Of a stretch of DNA of 42,796 nucleotides, positions 8,601 to 16,128 are shown piece after piece. Source of the DNA: Limobrevibacterium gyesilva. Its GTDB lineage: Bacteria > Pseudomonadota > Alphaproteobacteria > Acetobacterales > Acetobacteraceae. Under the pieces are notes generated by a model. The model saw only the letters and a list, made by a program, of their open reading frames with translations, searched no databases and was not told where the DNA came from. Location: contig NZ_JAPDNT010000032.1 of NCBI RefSeq assembly GCF_025989185.1, positions 1-42,796 of the forward strand. The letters run 5' to 3'. The first letter of the stretch is position 1, and the number at the start of each line of letters is the position of its first letter. A program made the translations under genes and the position numbers.

Positions 8601-8764
8601 CGCGGTCGCTGCGGATGGCGGCCGAGGTCGCGCATTGCCACGCCGCGCTCGCCGCCTGCGGCGCGCCGGACCGGGAAGAACACCGGCACGAGGCCCAGTC
8701 CCGCTACGCCGCCCTGGGCATGACCGACTGGTTCGAGTCGCTGAACGGCACTCTCGCCCTGTAG
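5660..8764 (+). CDS. class III nucleotidyl cyclase fused to AAA/STAND ATPase and TPR-like helical repeats
   Basis: The protein of about 1034 residues has a class III cyclase domain (about 20-195), a STAND/AAA-type ATPase domain with Walker A GGPGLGKS at 242-249 and Walker B-like LVCEDID, then a long helical region resembling TPR repeats to the C-terminus. Cyclase metal ligands D27 (FADIEGST) and D70 (SRGDGIMAIFG) are present, and R149 lies in AARLE. The Asn usually preceding it (VNxAARL) is His145. The architecture matches bacterial cyclase-ATPase regulators expected to make cAMP or act as signal-responsive scaffolds. The GTG start at 5660 is preceded by AGGAG with 8-nt spacing; an upstream GTG at 5630 has none. 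It converges on the dehydrogenase gene with 7 nt between the stops. Confidence 0.88.
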   Translation: MSATGVTPPPNDDAEPELRRVSVMFADIEGSTALIQNLDPEDAASLIDPALRTMIDAAERFDGVVSSRGDGIMAIFGAPSASEDHGVRACLAALAIRDALAPGGAAAHGSGGVRVRVGIHVGDVVFRPMRIGGGWSQDAVGIAVHIAARLEQVAEPGTICLSGAAFRLAEGFVKAAPLDPIAVKGVDTPIERYLLLEADRTANRWGVRAASGLAAFVDRVHEFAALHQALGGEGLRLVQLVGGPGLGKSRLLHEFTSSEAARDCHVVTLVGDYHRRFVPFHPVATWLRGWLDIRSTDPVAEARQKLDRGLAALAAPDPVDRGLLERILGLGGPGPDIANLSEIARIDFGATVAALLAALAGGRRSVLVCEDIDSFDAATRDLLDSALQSLAGRDVLVVIASRTPVRLATVPPAATLALPLGPLPDEDAARLLASIDEKIAGNAALAATILRKAGGNPLFLEEVAPLVAPPREGAAMPALDDRAPFDIPDRVEALIADRLARLPRPLRRLIQLCAVIGVDVPVRLAAHLAGVTPDELHAQLQQLQSEQLMYESRKFPDPQFSFKHALTRDVAYRTILAARRRAHHARIVDILEGDDADERNLDDLCAHSILAQLWPKAVLYLHRAARQAVDRAAYQLAGSYLTRALDISHTLEDDDATARQRLDILMGLQLLHAQAGNYPRMSACLDEAEPLARRLDERGIQTRILGLRVHVMNILGRLDEAATLGRHTRALALESGNATLTLFSTFYLGQSYFNMGRLPEAAEMLGENLSILAGMPTAARPKSAGTIDVMSYGTRAMTLSFLGDFPQALANAAQARRLAEEPGRQPYDGVFAMATTAFTLLQRRDLEAAEAAFRDGLARSEAGGIAQLNPPLLAGLGHALLLRADLDAASAMLSTAHRMARDSNRTMFQISAATGLALTGVRLGEPDLALRFADEAVELAERFGFHGFRVPALRARGIALAMAAGREDAGSDVLADALRLARSLRMAAEVAHCHAALAACGAPDREEHRHEAQSRYAALGMTDWFESLNGTLAL

Positions 8765-8771
8765 GCGGCGC

Positions 8772-9743
8772 CTACGCCCGCAGCTCCGGGATCACCCACA
8801 ACGGCGTCTCGCCCCGCTCCACCCGCTGCACGTTGTCGAACGCATTGCGGAAGCGCTTGAAGCGATTCTCCCAGGTGGGGCCGGCCAGATGCGCGGTCAG
8901 GATCACGTTCTCCAGCCCGAACAGCGGATTGTCGGGGCGCGGCGGCTCCTGCTCGAACACGTCGAGCCCGGCCGCGGCGATGCCGCCGCCGGCGAGGGCC
9001 GCGTGCAGCGCCGCCTCGTCCACCACCGGGCCCCGGCAGGTGTTGATCAGGATGGCCGACGGCTGCATCAGGGCGAGTTCCGCCGCGCCGATCATGTGCC
9101 GCGTCGCCGCCGTCAGCGGCACGTGCAGGCTAACCACATCCGACGTTTTCAGCACCTCGCGCAGCAAGCGGAAGCGCGCCCCCAGCGCGTCCTCGGCGTC
9201 TTCCGGCAGGCGGGCGATGTCGTAGTACTGCACGTCCATGCCGAAGGCGCGGCCGAGGCGCGCCACCTTCTTGCCGATGGTGCCAAGGCCGACGATGCCC
9301 AGCGTCTTGCCGTGCAGCTCGTACAGGTGCTTCTCGTTCCAGTCGTTGCCGCGCCAGCGCCCGCCGGCCACGTTGCCGTGCTGCCAGATCAGCCGGCGCG
9401 ACACTGCCAGCATCAGCATCAGCGCGTGCTCGGCCACCGCCACCGCGTTGGCGCCGCCATTGTTGGCGATCGGCACGCCGGCGCGCCGCGCCGCCTCGAC
9501 ATCGCAACGGTCGTAGCCGGCGCTGAGCAGCTGGACCAGTTTGAGATTCGGGGCGGCGCGGTAGAACGCGTCGTCCATCGACGCGTCGCCCAGGCCGACG
9601 AGGTATTTCATGTCGGCAAGGGCCGCGCGGAATTCGGGGGTTCCCGGCTGGGTCACCACCAGGTCATATCCGTTCGGCGCCATGCCGCGCGAAATCTCCA
9701 CGTCCGCCTGACCCAGCGGCACCAGCACGATCTTCGCTGTCAT
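8772..9743 (-). CDS. D-2-hydroxyacid dehydrogenase (NAD-dependent)
   Basis: The 323-residue protein belongs to the D-isomer-specific 2-hydroxyacid dehydrogenase family (phosphoglycerate, glyoxylate/hydroxypyruvate and lactate dehydrogenases). The nucleotide-binding motif GLGTIG is at 152-157, and the catalytic triad is visible as R237 (NTCRGPVVDE), E266 (DVFEQEPP) and H285 (LTAHLAG). It would reversibly oxidise a D-2-hydroxy acid to a 2-keto acid with NAD(P). The start has GGGGGAG five nt upstream. It lies 36 nt downstream of the crotonase gene and is probably the last gene of the leftward catabolic operon. Substrate unknown. Confidence 0.88.
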   Translation of the reverse strand: MTAKIVLVPLGQADVEISRGMAPNGYDLVVTQPGTPEFRAALADMKYLVGLGDASMDDAFYRAAPNLKLVQLLSAGYDRCDVEAARRAGVPIANNGGANAVAVAEHALMLMLAVSRRLIWQHGNVAGGRWRGNDWNEKHLYELHGKTLGIVGLGTIGKKVARLGRAFGMDVQYYDIARLPEDAEDALGARFRLLREVLKTSDVVSLHVPLTAATRHMIGAAELALMQPSAILINTCRGPVVDEAALHAALAGGGIAAAGLDVFEQEPPRPDNPLFGLENVILTAHLAGPTWENRFKRFRNAFDNVQRVERGETPLWVIPELRA

Positions 9744-9779
9744 CCGTCTCCCCCGTTCCGGCCCGTTTGCTGGCGCCGA

Positions 9780-10592
9780 TCAGCGTCCCTTGAACACCGG
9801 CCGGCGCTTTTCCATGAAGGCGCGCCGGCCTTCGACATAATCCTCGCTGTCGAAACAACCCTGGACCAGCCGCTCGCACAGCGCCAGATCGGCATCGGGG
9901 GACGTGCGCAGCAATTCCTCGACGGTGCGTTTCAAGGCCTGCATCGTCAGCGGCGCGTTCTCGGCGATCATGTCGCCGTAGGCACGCACATAGGCCTCCA
10001 GCACCGCCTCCGGCAGCACCCGGTTCACCAGCCCCATGGCGAGCGCCTCGGCGGCGTTGAAATGCCGGGAAGTGTAGAAGATCTCCTTCACATGGGCGGG
10101 CCCCACCAGGTCCATCAGCTTCTTCACCCCCGCCGGGCCATAGCCCAGGCCCAGGCGGCTGGCGGGCACGCCGAATTTCGCGCCCTGGCCGGCGATGCGC
10201 AGGTCGCAGCCGACGGCGATGCCCACGCCGCCGCCGATGCAGAAGCCCTGGATCATCGCGATGGTCGGCTTGCTGGTCCCCGACAGCCGCTTGCTCGCCT
10301 TCTCGGCCACGCTCTCGTAATGCGCGACGGTCTCGGGGGAGGAGCGCTGCTGTTCGAACTGGCTGATGTCGGCGCCGGAGACGAACGCCTTCTCGCCGGC
10401 GCCGCGCAGCACGATCACGCGCACCGCCGGATCCTGCTCGAAGCGATCGAGGATCAGCGGCATCGCCTCCCACATGTCCAGCGACACCGCGTTGCGGCGC
10501 TCCTGGTTGTTGAAGATCATCCACCCGATCGGCCCGTCGATGCGGGCGATCATGCGGGTGGTGGGAAGCTCGATGGTGTTGGGCGCGTCCAT
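9780..10592 (-). CDS. crotonase-superfamily protein lacking both hydratase glutamates
   Basis: The 270-residue protein has a full crotonase fold pattern, including the oxyanion-hole elements FVSGADI (70-76) and CIGGGV (118-123). The residues aligned with the two catalytic Glu of enoyl-CoA hydratase are Gly124 (GGGVGIA instead of GGGxELA) and Ala144 (FGVPAS instead of FxxPE). A canonical hydratase mechanism is therefore unlikely; family members with such changes act as decarboxylases, hydrolases, isomerases or are unassigned. The ATG at 10592 has AAAGGA nine nt upstream. It lies 96 nt after the CoA-transferase gene and before the 2-hydroxyacid dehydrogenase. Confidence 0.85.
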   Translation of the reverse strand: MDAPNTIELPTTRMIARIDGPIGWMIFNNQERRNAVSLDMWEAMPLILDRFEQDPAVRVIVLRGAGEKAFVSGADISQFEQQRSSPETVAHYESVAEKASKRLSGTSKPTIAMIQGFCIGGGVGIAVGCDLRIAGQGAKFGVPASRLGLGYGPAGVKKLMDLVGPAHVKEIFYTSRHFNAAEALAMGLVNRVLPEAVLEAYVRAYGDMIAENAPLTMQALKRTVEELLRTSPDADLALCERLVQGCFDSEDYVEGRRAFMEKRRPVFKGR

Positions 10593-10688
10593 CGCGGATG
10601 TCCTTTCGGCTGGCAGGACGCGCATCGCGCCCGGGAATGGCCGGGGTGTCAACCGGGGGGCGGCGCCACCCCGCGTTTGGCCCGCGCG

Positions 10689-11885
10689 TTAGCCGAAGGC
10701 ACCGGCGGCGCGCAGGGCGGCGATCTCGTCGGGCGCGTAACCGAACTGGCGCAGCACCGGATCGGTATCGGCCGCCAGCGCCGGCGGCCCGCGTGGCGGC
10801 ACCGGCGGCGCTGCCCCCAGCCGGAACGGCGGGGCCACGGATTTCAGCGTGCGGCCCTCGGCCTCGTATTCCGTCACCTGGCCGATCGCGTGCAGCTGCG
10901 GGTCCTCGGCGGCGCGGCCGACATCGCGCACCGGCGCCGCCACCACCTTCGCCGCGTCGAGCATCGCCACCAACGCGTCGGTGCTGTGGCGGCGGGTGAT
11001 GCCGCTCAGCAGCTCGACCAGGCGGACACGGTTGGCGCGGCGGCCTTCCACGCTGCGGAATTCCGGCTGATCGAGCGCCGCCGCGTCCAGCGTGCGGGCG
11101 CAGCGCAGCCACATCTCGTCGTTGCTGCCGATGATGATCGCCGCCCCGTCCGCTGTCGGAAACGCCTGGTTCGGCACCGTCAGCGCGTTGGCCGAGCCCA
11201 TCGCGCGCGGCACCGTGCCGTCCAGCCAGTATTCCTGATAGAAATACGTCATCAGGTTGGCGCCGGCCGCCAGCAGCGAGGTTTCGACGCGCTGGCCCTT
11301 GCCGGTGCGCTCGCGGTGCAGCAGCGCCGCGAAAATGCCGGCGACCGCGCTCATGCCGCAATGCAGGTCGACCACCGCGCTGCCGCAACGCACGGGGGCG
11401 CCGCCGGCCTCGCCGGTGATGCTCATCAGGCCCGAATGCGCCTGCAGCGCGATGTCGTTCGCCCCGCGCGCCGCAAGCGGCCCCTGCCGCCCGTAGCCGG
11501 AGATCTCGCAATAGACGAGCCCGGGATTGGCCGCGCTCAGCGCGTCGTAGCCGAAGCCCAGGCGCTCGATCACGCCGGGGCGGAAATTATGCACCAGCAC
11601 GTCGGCGCGCGCGCAGATCCGCAGCGCCACCGCCCGCCCGGCATCGCTCTTCAGGTCGAGGCCGAGGCTGCGCTTGTTGCGGTTCAGCGCCACGAACGAG
11701 GCGCTGGCGCCGCCGGCCGGATGCGCGCTGTTGTCGCCCAGGCCGAACACCCGCGCGTCGTCGCCGGCGCGCGGGTCCTCGATCTTGACGACGTCGGCGC
11801 CGTAGTCGGCGAGCAGCTGCGTTGCCGCCGGGCCGGAGAACACCCGCGTGAAATCCGCCACCAGCATCCCGGCGAGCAGGCTCAT
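10689..11885 (-). CDS. class III (CaiB/BaiF family) CoA-transferase
   Basis: The 398-residue protein is a full-length family III CoA-transferase, moving CoA between carboxylic acids. The N-terminal VADFTRVFSGPAATQLLADYGADVVKIE and ALNRNKRSLGLDL segments are typical. The catalytic Asp173 lies in SAVVDLHCGM, which would form the aspartyl-CoA anhydride intermediate. Its ATG overlaps the SDR stop codon as ATGA. It probably activates the acid degraded by this operon; donor and acceptor are not deducible. Confidence 0.9.
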   Translation of the reverse strand: MSLLAGMLVADFTRVFSGPAATQLLADYGADVVKIEDPRAGDDARVFGLGDNSAHPAGGASASFVALNRNKRSLGLDLKSDAGRAVALRICARADVLVHNFRPGVIERLGFGYDALSAANPGLVYCEISGYGRQGPLAARGANDIALQAHSGLMSITGEAGGAPVRCGSAVVDLHCGMSAVAGIFAALLHRERTGKGQRVETSLLAAGANLMTYFYQEYWLDGTVPRAMGSANALTVPNQAFPTADGAAIIIGSNDEMWLRCARTLDAAALDQPEFRSVEGRRANRVRLVELLSGITRRHSTDALVAMLDAAKVVAAPVRDVGRAAEDPQLHAIGQVTEYEAEGRTLKSVAPPFRLGAAPPVPPRGPPALAADTDPVLRQFGYAPDEIAALRAAGAFG

Positions 11886-12673
11886 CGCGCCGCCCCCGCC
11901 GCCGGCATGATGCCGGCGGACGCGCCGCAATCGATCACCAGGGTCTGACCGGTGATGCAGCGGGCCTCGTCGGAGGCCAGGAACAGCGCCGCGTCGGCGA
12001 AGTCGCGTTGCGTGGGCATCCGGCGCAACGGCAGGCCGGCGGCCATGGTGGCGATGGCGGCGTCGGGATCGGCGCTGCTGCGCGCCAGTTGCAGGCGCAA
12101 CAGCGGCGTGTCGATGCCGACCGGCGCCAGCGCGTTCACGCGCACGCCCTGCGGCCCGAACTCCAGCGACAGGCTCTTCACCAGGCCGGTCACCGCATGC
12201 TTGGTCGCCGTGTAGACGCTGCGCTCCGGCCGCGCCGTGACGCCCTGCAGGGAGCTCGTGAACAACAGCACGCCGCCGCCCCGCACCAGGCTGCGCAGCG
12301 CGGCGCGGGCGGAAAAGACGGTGCCGGTGAGGTTGACGGCGATGGCGCGCTCGATGCGCGCATCTTCCGCATCCAGCAGGCCTCCGCTGAACGCCATGCC
12401 CGCGTTGGCGTGGAAGATGTCGATCGGCCCGCCGAGGATCGCTTCCGCCGCCACCACCATGTCGTCGCATTGGCGCGGATCGGTGATGTCGCAGGCCAGG
12501 CTCGCCGCGGTCCGCCCCTCGGCATCCAGCGACCGCGCGACCGCCTCCGCCCGCGCGCCGTCGAGGTCGGCCACCACGACGCGCGCGCCTTCGGCATGAA
12601 AGCGCCGGATGGTCGCTTCGCCGAGCCCGCTCGCGGCGCCGGTGACGACGGCGCGGCGCCCCTGCAGGCGCAT
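11882..12673 (-). CDS. short-chain dehydrogenase/reductase
   Basis: The 263-residue SDR has the cofactor motif TGAASGLG (11-18), acidic D36 after beta-2 (VVVADLD) favouring NAD over NADP, NAG at 90-92, catalytic Ser near 140-141 (LFTSSLQG) and YTATK with Y154 and K158. The C-terminus ends in the usual TGQTLVIDCG segment. It likely oxidises a hydroxyl group on an acyl-CoA or acid intermediate. Its start overlaps the MaoC-like stop by one base (TGATG), and its stop overlaps the CoA-transferase start. Confidence 0.9.
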   Translation of the reverse strand: MRLQGRRAVVTGAASGLGEATIRRFHAEGARVVVADLDGARAEAVARSLDAEGRTAASLACDITDPRQCDDMVVAAEAILGGPIDIFHANAGMAFSGGLLDAEDARIERAIAVNLTGTVFSARAALRSLVRGGGVLLFTSSLQGVTARPERSVYTATKHAVTGLVKSLSLEFGPQGVRVNALAPVGIDTPLLRLQLARSSADPDAAIATMAAGLPLRRMPTQRDFADAALFLASDEARCITGQTLVIDCGASAGIMPAAGAAR

Positions 12674-13137
12674 CAGGCGGCCTGCGGCCCGGGCAGGTAG
12701 ACGGCGGCCGTGCCCACCGTCAGCACCGCGCCGGCATCGTCCTCGCACCAGACCTCGAGGCCGTAGCGGACCGTGCTGTCGCCCGCGTCGTCGGCGGCGG
12801 CGACCCGCAGGCAGGGGCGCACCCGCTGGTCCTCGTAGACCGGGCGGATGTATTTCGTCGCGAGCTCGCCGCGTTCGAGAACCGCCGACCCGAACGTGTC
12901 GAGCATGAACCCGTAGATCCAGTTCGTGGAGATCATGCCGTCGGCGATGATCGCGCTCAGGCCTTGCGCCTTCGCGAATTCGTCGTCGTTGTGGATGGTC
13001 GGCCCGGCGATGCGGAACACCCCGTCGTTTTCCACGGCGGTGTCCAGCGCGTCGCAGTACCAGCGCATCCGCTCGCGCGTCATCGCCCGGAACGGCGCGC
13101 GGAACTCCGCGCCCGGCGCAAAGGAGGGCGCGCTCAT
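12673..13137 (-). CDS. MaoC-like hotdog-fold protein (C-terminal-type partner)
   Basis: The 154-residue protein has the hotdog fold layout of MaoC/R-specific hydratases, with TIHNDDEFAKAQG and IIADGMIS matching the hydratase-2 motif region. D51 is retained, but the His of the usual HG pair is replaced by Asp (ADG), so catalysis may differ or depend on the partner subunit. It follows another MaoC-like gene with an ATGA overlap, the arrangement seen for heterodimeric MaoC dehydratases. Likely role: hydration or dehydration of an acyl-CoA in this operon. Confidence 0.8.
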   Translation of the reverse strand: MSAPSFAPGAEFRAPFRAMTRERMRWYCDALDTAVENDGVFRIAGPTIHNDDEFAKAQGLSAIIADGMISTNWIYGFMLDTFGSAVLERGELATKYIRPVYEDQRVRPCLRVAAADDAGDSTVRYGLEVWCEDDAGAVLTVGTAAVYLPGPQAA

Positions 13138-13568
13138 GCCGCCTGCTCCGCCTGCCGGTACGACAGGATGGCGGTGTCGCGGTAGCGCACGAACAGGCGC
13201 CCGTCCTCGGAAGACCGCAGCTCGATCTCGATCACGATGTGGTCACGTCCCTTCCGCGTTGCGCGCTCCACGACCTTCGCGGAAGCGGTGATGCGGTCGC
13301 CGGTGCGGATCGCGCCGCACCATACGCTACGAAATTCGTAATGGATGCGCGCCGTGGGGCCTGCGCCGCCCGGGCAGGCGCGCTTGAAGAAGCGCAGCTT
13401 GTCGATGTGGACCAGCGGCGCGGGCCAGGCTCCCTCCTCCTGGAATGCCGCCTGATGCAGTTCGACGGAGTGTGTATATTCGCGAACGACGAAGGGTGTG
13501 ACGACATATTCGAAGCTGCCGAGGTCGTCCCCGGCCTCCAGATCGCTGGCATAGCGGCCGAGCGCCAT
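13134..13568 (-). CDS. MaoC-like N-terminal-type hotdog protein (first gene of catabolic operon)
   Basis: The 144-residue protein resembles the MaoC N-terminal-type hotdog domain (FAS1-like dehydratase), with LHQAAFQEE, PAPLVHIDKLRFF and a central GDRITASAKVVE strand typical of the fold. The ATG at 13568 is chosen for GGAGG six nt upstream. The gene heads a six-gene leftward set with overlapping starts and is divergent from the Lrp-type regulator. It probably pairs with the downstream MaoC-like protein. No catalytic residue can be assigned confidently. Confidence 0.75.
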   Translation of the reverse strand: MALGRYASDLEAGDDLGSFEYVVTPFVVREYTHSVELHQAAFQEEGAWPAPLVHIDKLRFFKRACPGGAGPTARIHYEFRSVWCGAIRTGDRITASAKVVERATRKGRDHIVIEIELRSSEDGRLFVRYRDTAILSYRQAEQAA

Positions 13569-13628
13569 CCGTTCCTCCTGTTCGTTCGGGTCTCCGGGGC
13601 AGGCATGGCGCCCCGGCGCATGGCCGCA

Positions 13629-13657
13629 CGTTAGGGCTGGCCATTTCCGAGAGTCAA
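13629..13657 (-). promoter_or_regulatory. candidate sigma70-type promoter of the catabolic operon
   Basis: Read on the minus strand, TTGACT (13652-13657) and CTAACG (13629-13634) are separated by exactly 17 nt. The expected start site is near 13622, leaving a leader of about 54 nt before the first MaoC-like gene. The -35 is strong and the -10 weak, as is common in regulated promoters. Confidence 0.4.
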
Positions 13658-13684
13658 CTCTATAACCGGGCCAACGAACGATTC

Positions 13685-13712
13685 TCGTCGTCATATCGCT
13701 CTTTCACGACGA
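13685..13712. promoter_or_regulatory. inverted repeat in the divergent regulator/operon interval, candidate operator
   Basis: TCGTCGT at 13685-13691 is mirrored by ACGACGA at 13706-13712 with 14 nt between, placing half-site centres 21 bp apart, two helical turns. It lies upstream of the Lrp-type regulator gene and the predicted operon promoter, where such a regulator would be expected to bind. Binding is inference only. Confidence 0.3.
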
Positions 13713-13750
13713 TAGTCGGAGAGGCCGGAAATCAGGTCTTCGAGGCACGC

Positions 13751-14305
13751 ATGGGACGATCACCACGCCCGACACCGAAACCGGCGACACCCAGGCCGGC
13801 GGAACCGACGCAGGACGACGCGCCGCGCCGCCGCCGGCGCGGGTCCGACGGCATGCCTGTCGTGCTCGATGCAGTGGATGAGCAGATCATCGCCGCCCTG
13901 CGCCGCGACGGCCGGCAGGCCAACACGCATCTGGCCCGGCAGATCGGCGTCACCGAAGGCACCGTGCGCAAGCGCATCCAGCGGCTGCGCGAGGCCGGAA
14001 TCGTCGATGTCCGTGCGTTCGTCGACATGCGCCGGATGGGCCTGGACTGGGATGTCATCATCCTCGTCAACTGCGCCTATGGCCGCATCGAGGACGTGGC
14101 CCGCCAGCTCGCGGCTCTCGACGAGGTCCGCTACGTCGCCTTGATGACCGGCCGCTACGACCTGATGGTCGCGGCTTTCTTCCGCTCGCAGACCGAACTG
14201 ACGGCCTTCCTGCTGGAACGCCTGCCGGCGGTCGAAGGCGTGACCCGCTCCGAGATGCTGCACCGGCTGCGCGCGCTGAAATACGACTCGATGCGATTCC
14301 TGTAG
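13751..14305 (+). CDS. Lrp/AsnC-family transcriptional regulator
   Basis: The 184-residue protein has an N-terminal helix-turn-helix (VDEQIIAALRRDGR ... EGTVRKRIQRLREAG) and a C-terminal RAM-like effector domain (VALMTGRYDLMVAAFF). It carries an extra 34-residue Pro/Arg-rich N-terminal extension compared with the usual 150 residues. The start at 13751 is favoured by GAGG five nt upstream; an internal ATG at 13853 would give the standard length. It is divergent from the CoA-catabolic operon and 44 nt before the binding-protein gene, so it probably controls both in response to a pathway metabolite. Confidence 0.87.
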   Translation: MGRSPRPTPKPATPRPAEPTQDDAPRRRRRGSDGMPVVLDAVDEQIIAALRRDGRQANTHLARQIGVTEGTVRKRIQRLREAGIVDVRAFVDMRRMGLDWDVIILVNCAYGRIEDVARQLAALDEVRYVALMTGRYDLMVAAFFRSQTELTAFLLERLPAVEGVTRSEMLHRLRALKYDSMRFL

Positions 14306-14349
14306 CGCCATCCACGATGAAACGAAATGACGAAGGGAAGAGACACGCC

Positions 14350-15966
14350 ATGACACAGGCCACCCAACCGGCGCTCGGCCGCCGCCTGCTGCTGCAGGCT
14401 TCGGCGGGGCTGCTCGCCCTGCCCGCCTCCCGCGCCGCATGGGCCAAGGACGCGACGCTGCGCATCGGCATGGCCGCGGCGCCATCGGCGATGGACCCGC
14501 ATTACCATGTGCTGGCCACCAACCAGTCCGTGCTGTCGCATATTTTCGAAACGCTGGTGCGCCAGGATGCCGCGCAGAAGCTGATCCCGGGCCTCGCCGC
14601 GTCGTGGCGCCTGGTCGGCGACACCACCTGGGAATTCCAGCTGCGCGAAGGTGTTGCGTTCCATGACGGCTCGCCGTTCACGGCCGCAGACGTCGTGTTC
14701 TCGCTCGGCCGCGTGCCGAAAGTCCCGAACAGCCCGTCCTCGTTCGCGATCTTCCTCAAGCAGATCGCGACGACAGAGGTCGTGACACCGCACGTGATCC
14801 GCTTCCACACGCATGCGCCCTACCCCGACCTGCCGATCGACCTCAGCCAGATCGCGATCCTGTCGGAGACGGCCGCCGCCGGCCCGGTGCCGGAAGGCAA
14901 GACCACGCAGCAGCTCAATGCCGGCGACGGCACGATCGGCACCGGCCCGTACCGGTTCGTCTCCTTCACCCCGAACGACCGCGTCGTGCTGGCGCCCAAC
15001 CCGTCCTATTGGGGCGACCGGCAGCCCTGGAGCGCCGTCACGATCATGGCGATCTCCTCCAGCGCATCGCGCGTGGCGGCATTGCTGGCGGGCGACGTGG
15101 ACCTGATCGAAAAGGTCCCCGGAGAGGACGCCCTCAAGCTGCGCGGCAATCCGGCCCTGCGCGTGATGGTCACGCCGTCGAACAGCGTGTTCTATCTGTG
15201 CTTCGACCAGGCGCGCGACGACAGCCCCGGCGTCACCGACGCCAACGGCCGCAATCCGCTGCGCGACCCGCGCGTGCGCAAGGCGCTGTCGATCGCGATC
15301 GACCGTGAGCGGCTGACGGAGCGCATCCTGTCCGGCCTCGGCCAGCCGGCCGCGGAACTGGCCGCGCCGGGGATGTTCGGCGCGACGCCGGACGCCCAGG
15401 TGGACAAGTTCGACCCGGAAGCGGCGCGCAAGCTGCTGAGCGAGGCCGGATATCCGAACGGCTTCGGCCTGACGCTCGCCACCACCAACGGCTTCTATGT
15501 GCAGGATGCCCAGCTCGCCCAGTCGATCGCCGCGTTCTGGACGCGGGTGGGCGTGCGCACGAAGGTGGAGGCGCTGCCTTCCACCGTGTTCTACACGCGC
15601 CGCAACGCCCGCGGGTTCAGCGCCTATTTCACGTCGATGTCGATCATCACCGGCCAGGCCTCCGACACCCTGAAACTCCTGGCCGCCACGCAGGACCCGA
15701 AGCGTGGCCTGGGGCAGACGAATTTCGGCGGCTATTCCAACCCGCGCGTCGATGCCCTCATCGACGAGGCCGCGCGCACCATGGACCCGCGGCTGCGCGA
15801 ACAGGCGCTGCAGCAGGCAAGCCGGATCGTCACGGTTGACGACCATGGCATCCTGGCTATTGCGATCGAGAAGATCGGGTACGCGTGCCGCAACGCCATC
15901 GAATACTCGCCCCGCGTCGACAAGTGGGTGACTGCGATGCAGACGCGCCCGGCCGCCGCCGGCTGA
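14350..15966 (+). CDS. ABC transporter substrate-binding protein, family 5 (DppA/OppA/NikA type)
   Basis: The 538-residue protein is a periplasmic binding protein for peptides or other organic solutes. The N-terminus has a twin-arginine-like signal (GRRLLLQASAGLLALPASRAAWA), followed by AASWRLVGDTTWEFQLREGVAFHDG, a hallmark of family 5. The body has the usual domains up to residue 538. The ATG at 14350 was chosen over 14317 because of GGGAAGAG upstream and because it places the Arg pair in signal-peptide position. No permease or ATPase gene adjoins it, so it must use a transporter encoded elsewhere. Its position beside the Lrp regulator suggests it captures the substrate of the divergent operon. 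Confidence 0.88.
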   Translation: MTQATQPALGRRLLLQASAGLLALPASRAAWAKDATLRIGMAAAPSAMDPHYHVLATNQSVLSHIFETLVRQDAAQKLIPGLAASWRLVGDTTWEFQLREGVAFHDGSPFTAADVVFSLGRVPKVPNSPSSFAIFLKQIATTEVVTPHVIRFHTHAPYPDLPIDLSQIAILSETAAAGPVPEGKTTQQLNAGDGTIGTGPYRFVSFTPNDRVVLAPNPSYWGDRQPWSAVTIMAISSSASRVAALLAGDVDLIEKVPGEDALKLRGNPALRVMVTPSNSVFYLCFDQARDDSPGVTDANGRNPLRDPRVRKALSIAIDRERLTERILSGLGQPAAELAAPGMFGATPDAQVDKFDPEAARKLLSEAGYPNGFGLTLATTNGFYVQDAQLAQSIAAFWTRVGVRTKVEALPSTVFYTRRNARGFSAYFTSMSIITGQASDTLKLLAATQDPKRGLGQTNFGGYSNPRVDALIDEAARTMDPRLREQALQQASRIVTVDDHGILAIAIEKIGYACRNAIEYSPRVDKWVTAMQTRPAAAG

Positions 15967-16128
15967 CCGTCGGGGGAAGCGCGCGCCCGGGAGGGCGTAC
16001 GAAACGCCGCCGCCTGCCGCATGACGGGCTGCCTGCCATTACCCAGATGTGCAGCATCGGTTCCGGGAAGGTGTGGTACGCTCGCCTCGCCCCCGGTGGC
16101 GCACGCCCGGGCCATCGCGGCTTCGCGT

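Noticed and set aside
5453-8689. Very long minus-strand open frame antisense to the cyclase gene
   Set aside because: Its translation is a low-complexity Gly/Ala/Gln/His/Arg text without motifs, the typical antisense shadow of a GC-rich gene; the plus strand has clear domains.
8889-11948. 1019-codon plus-strand open frame across the dehydrogenase, crotonase and CoA-transferase genes
   Set aside because: It spans three well-supported minus-strand genes and has antisense-type composition.
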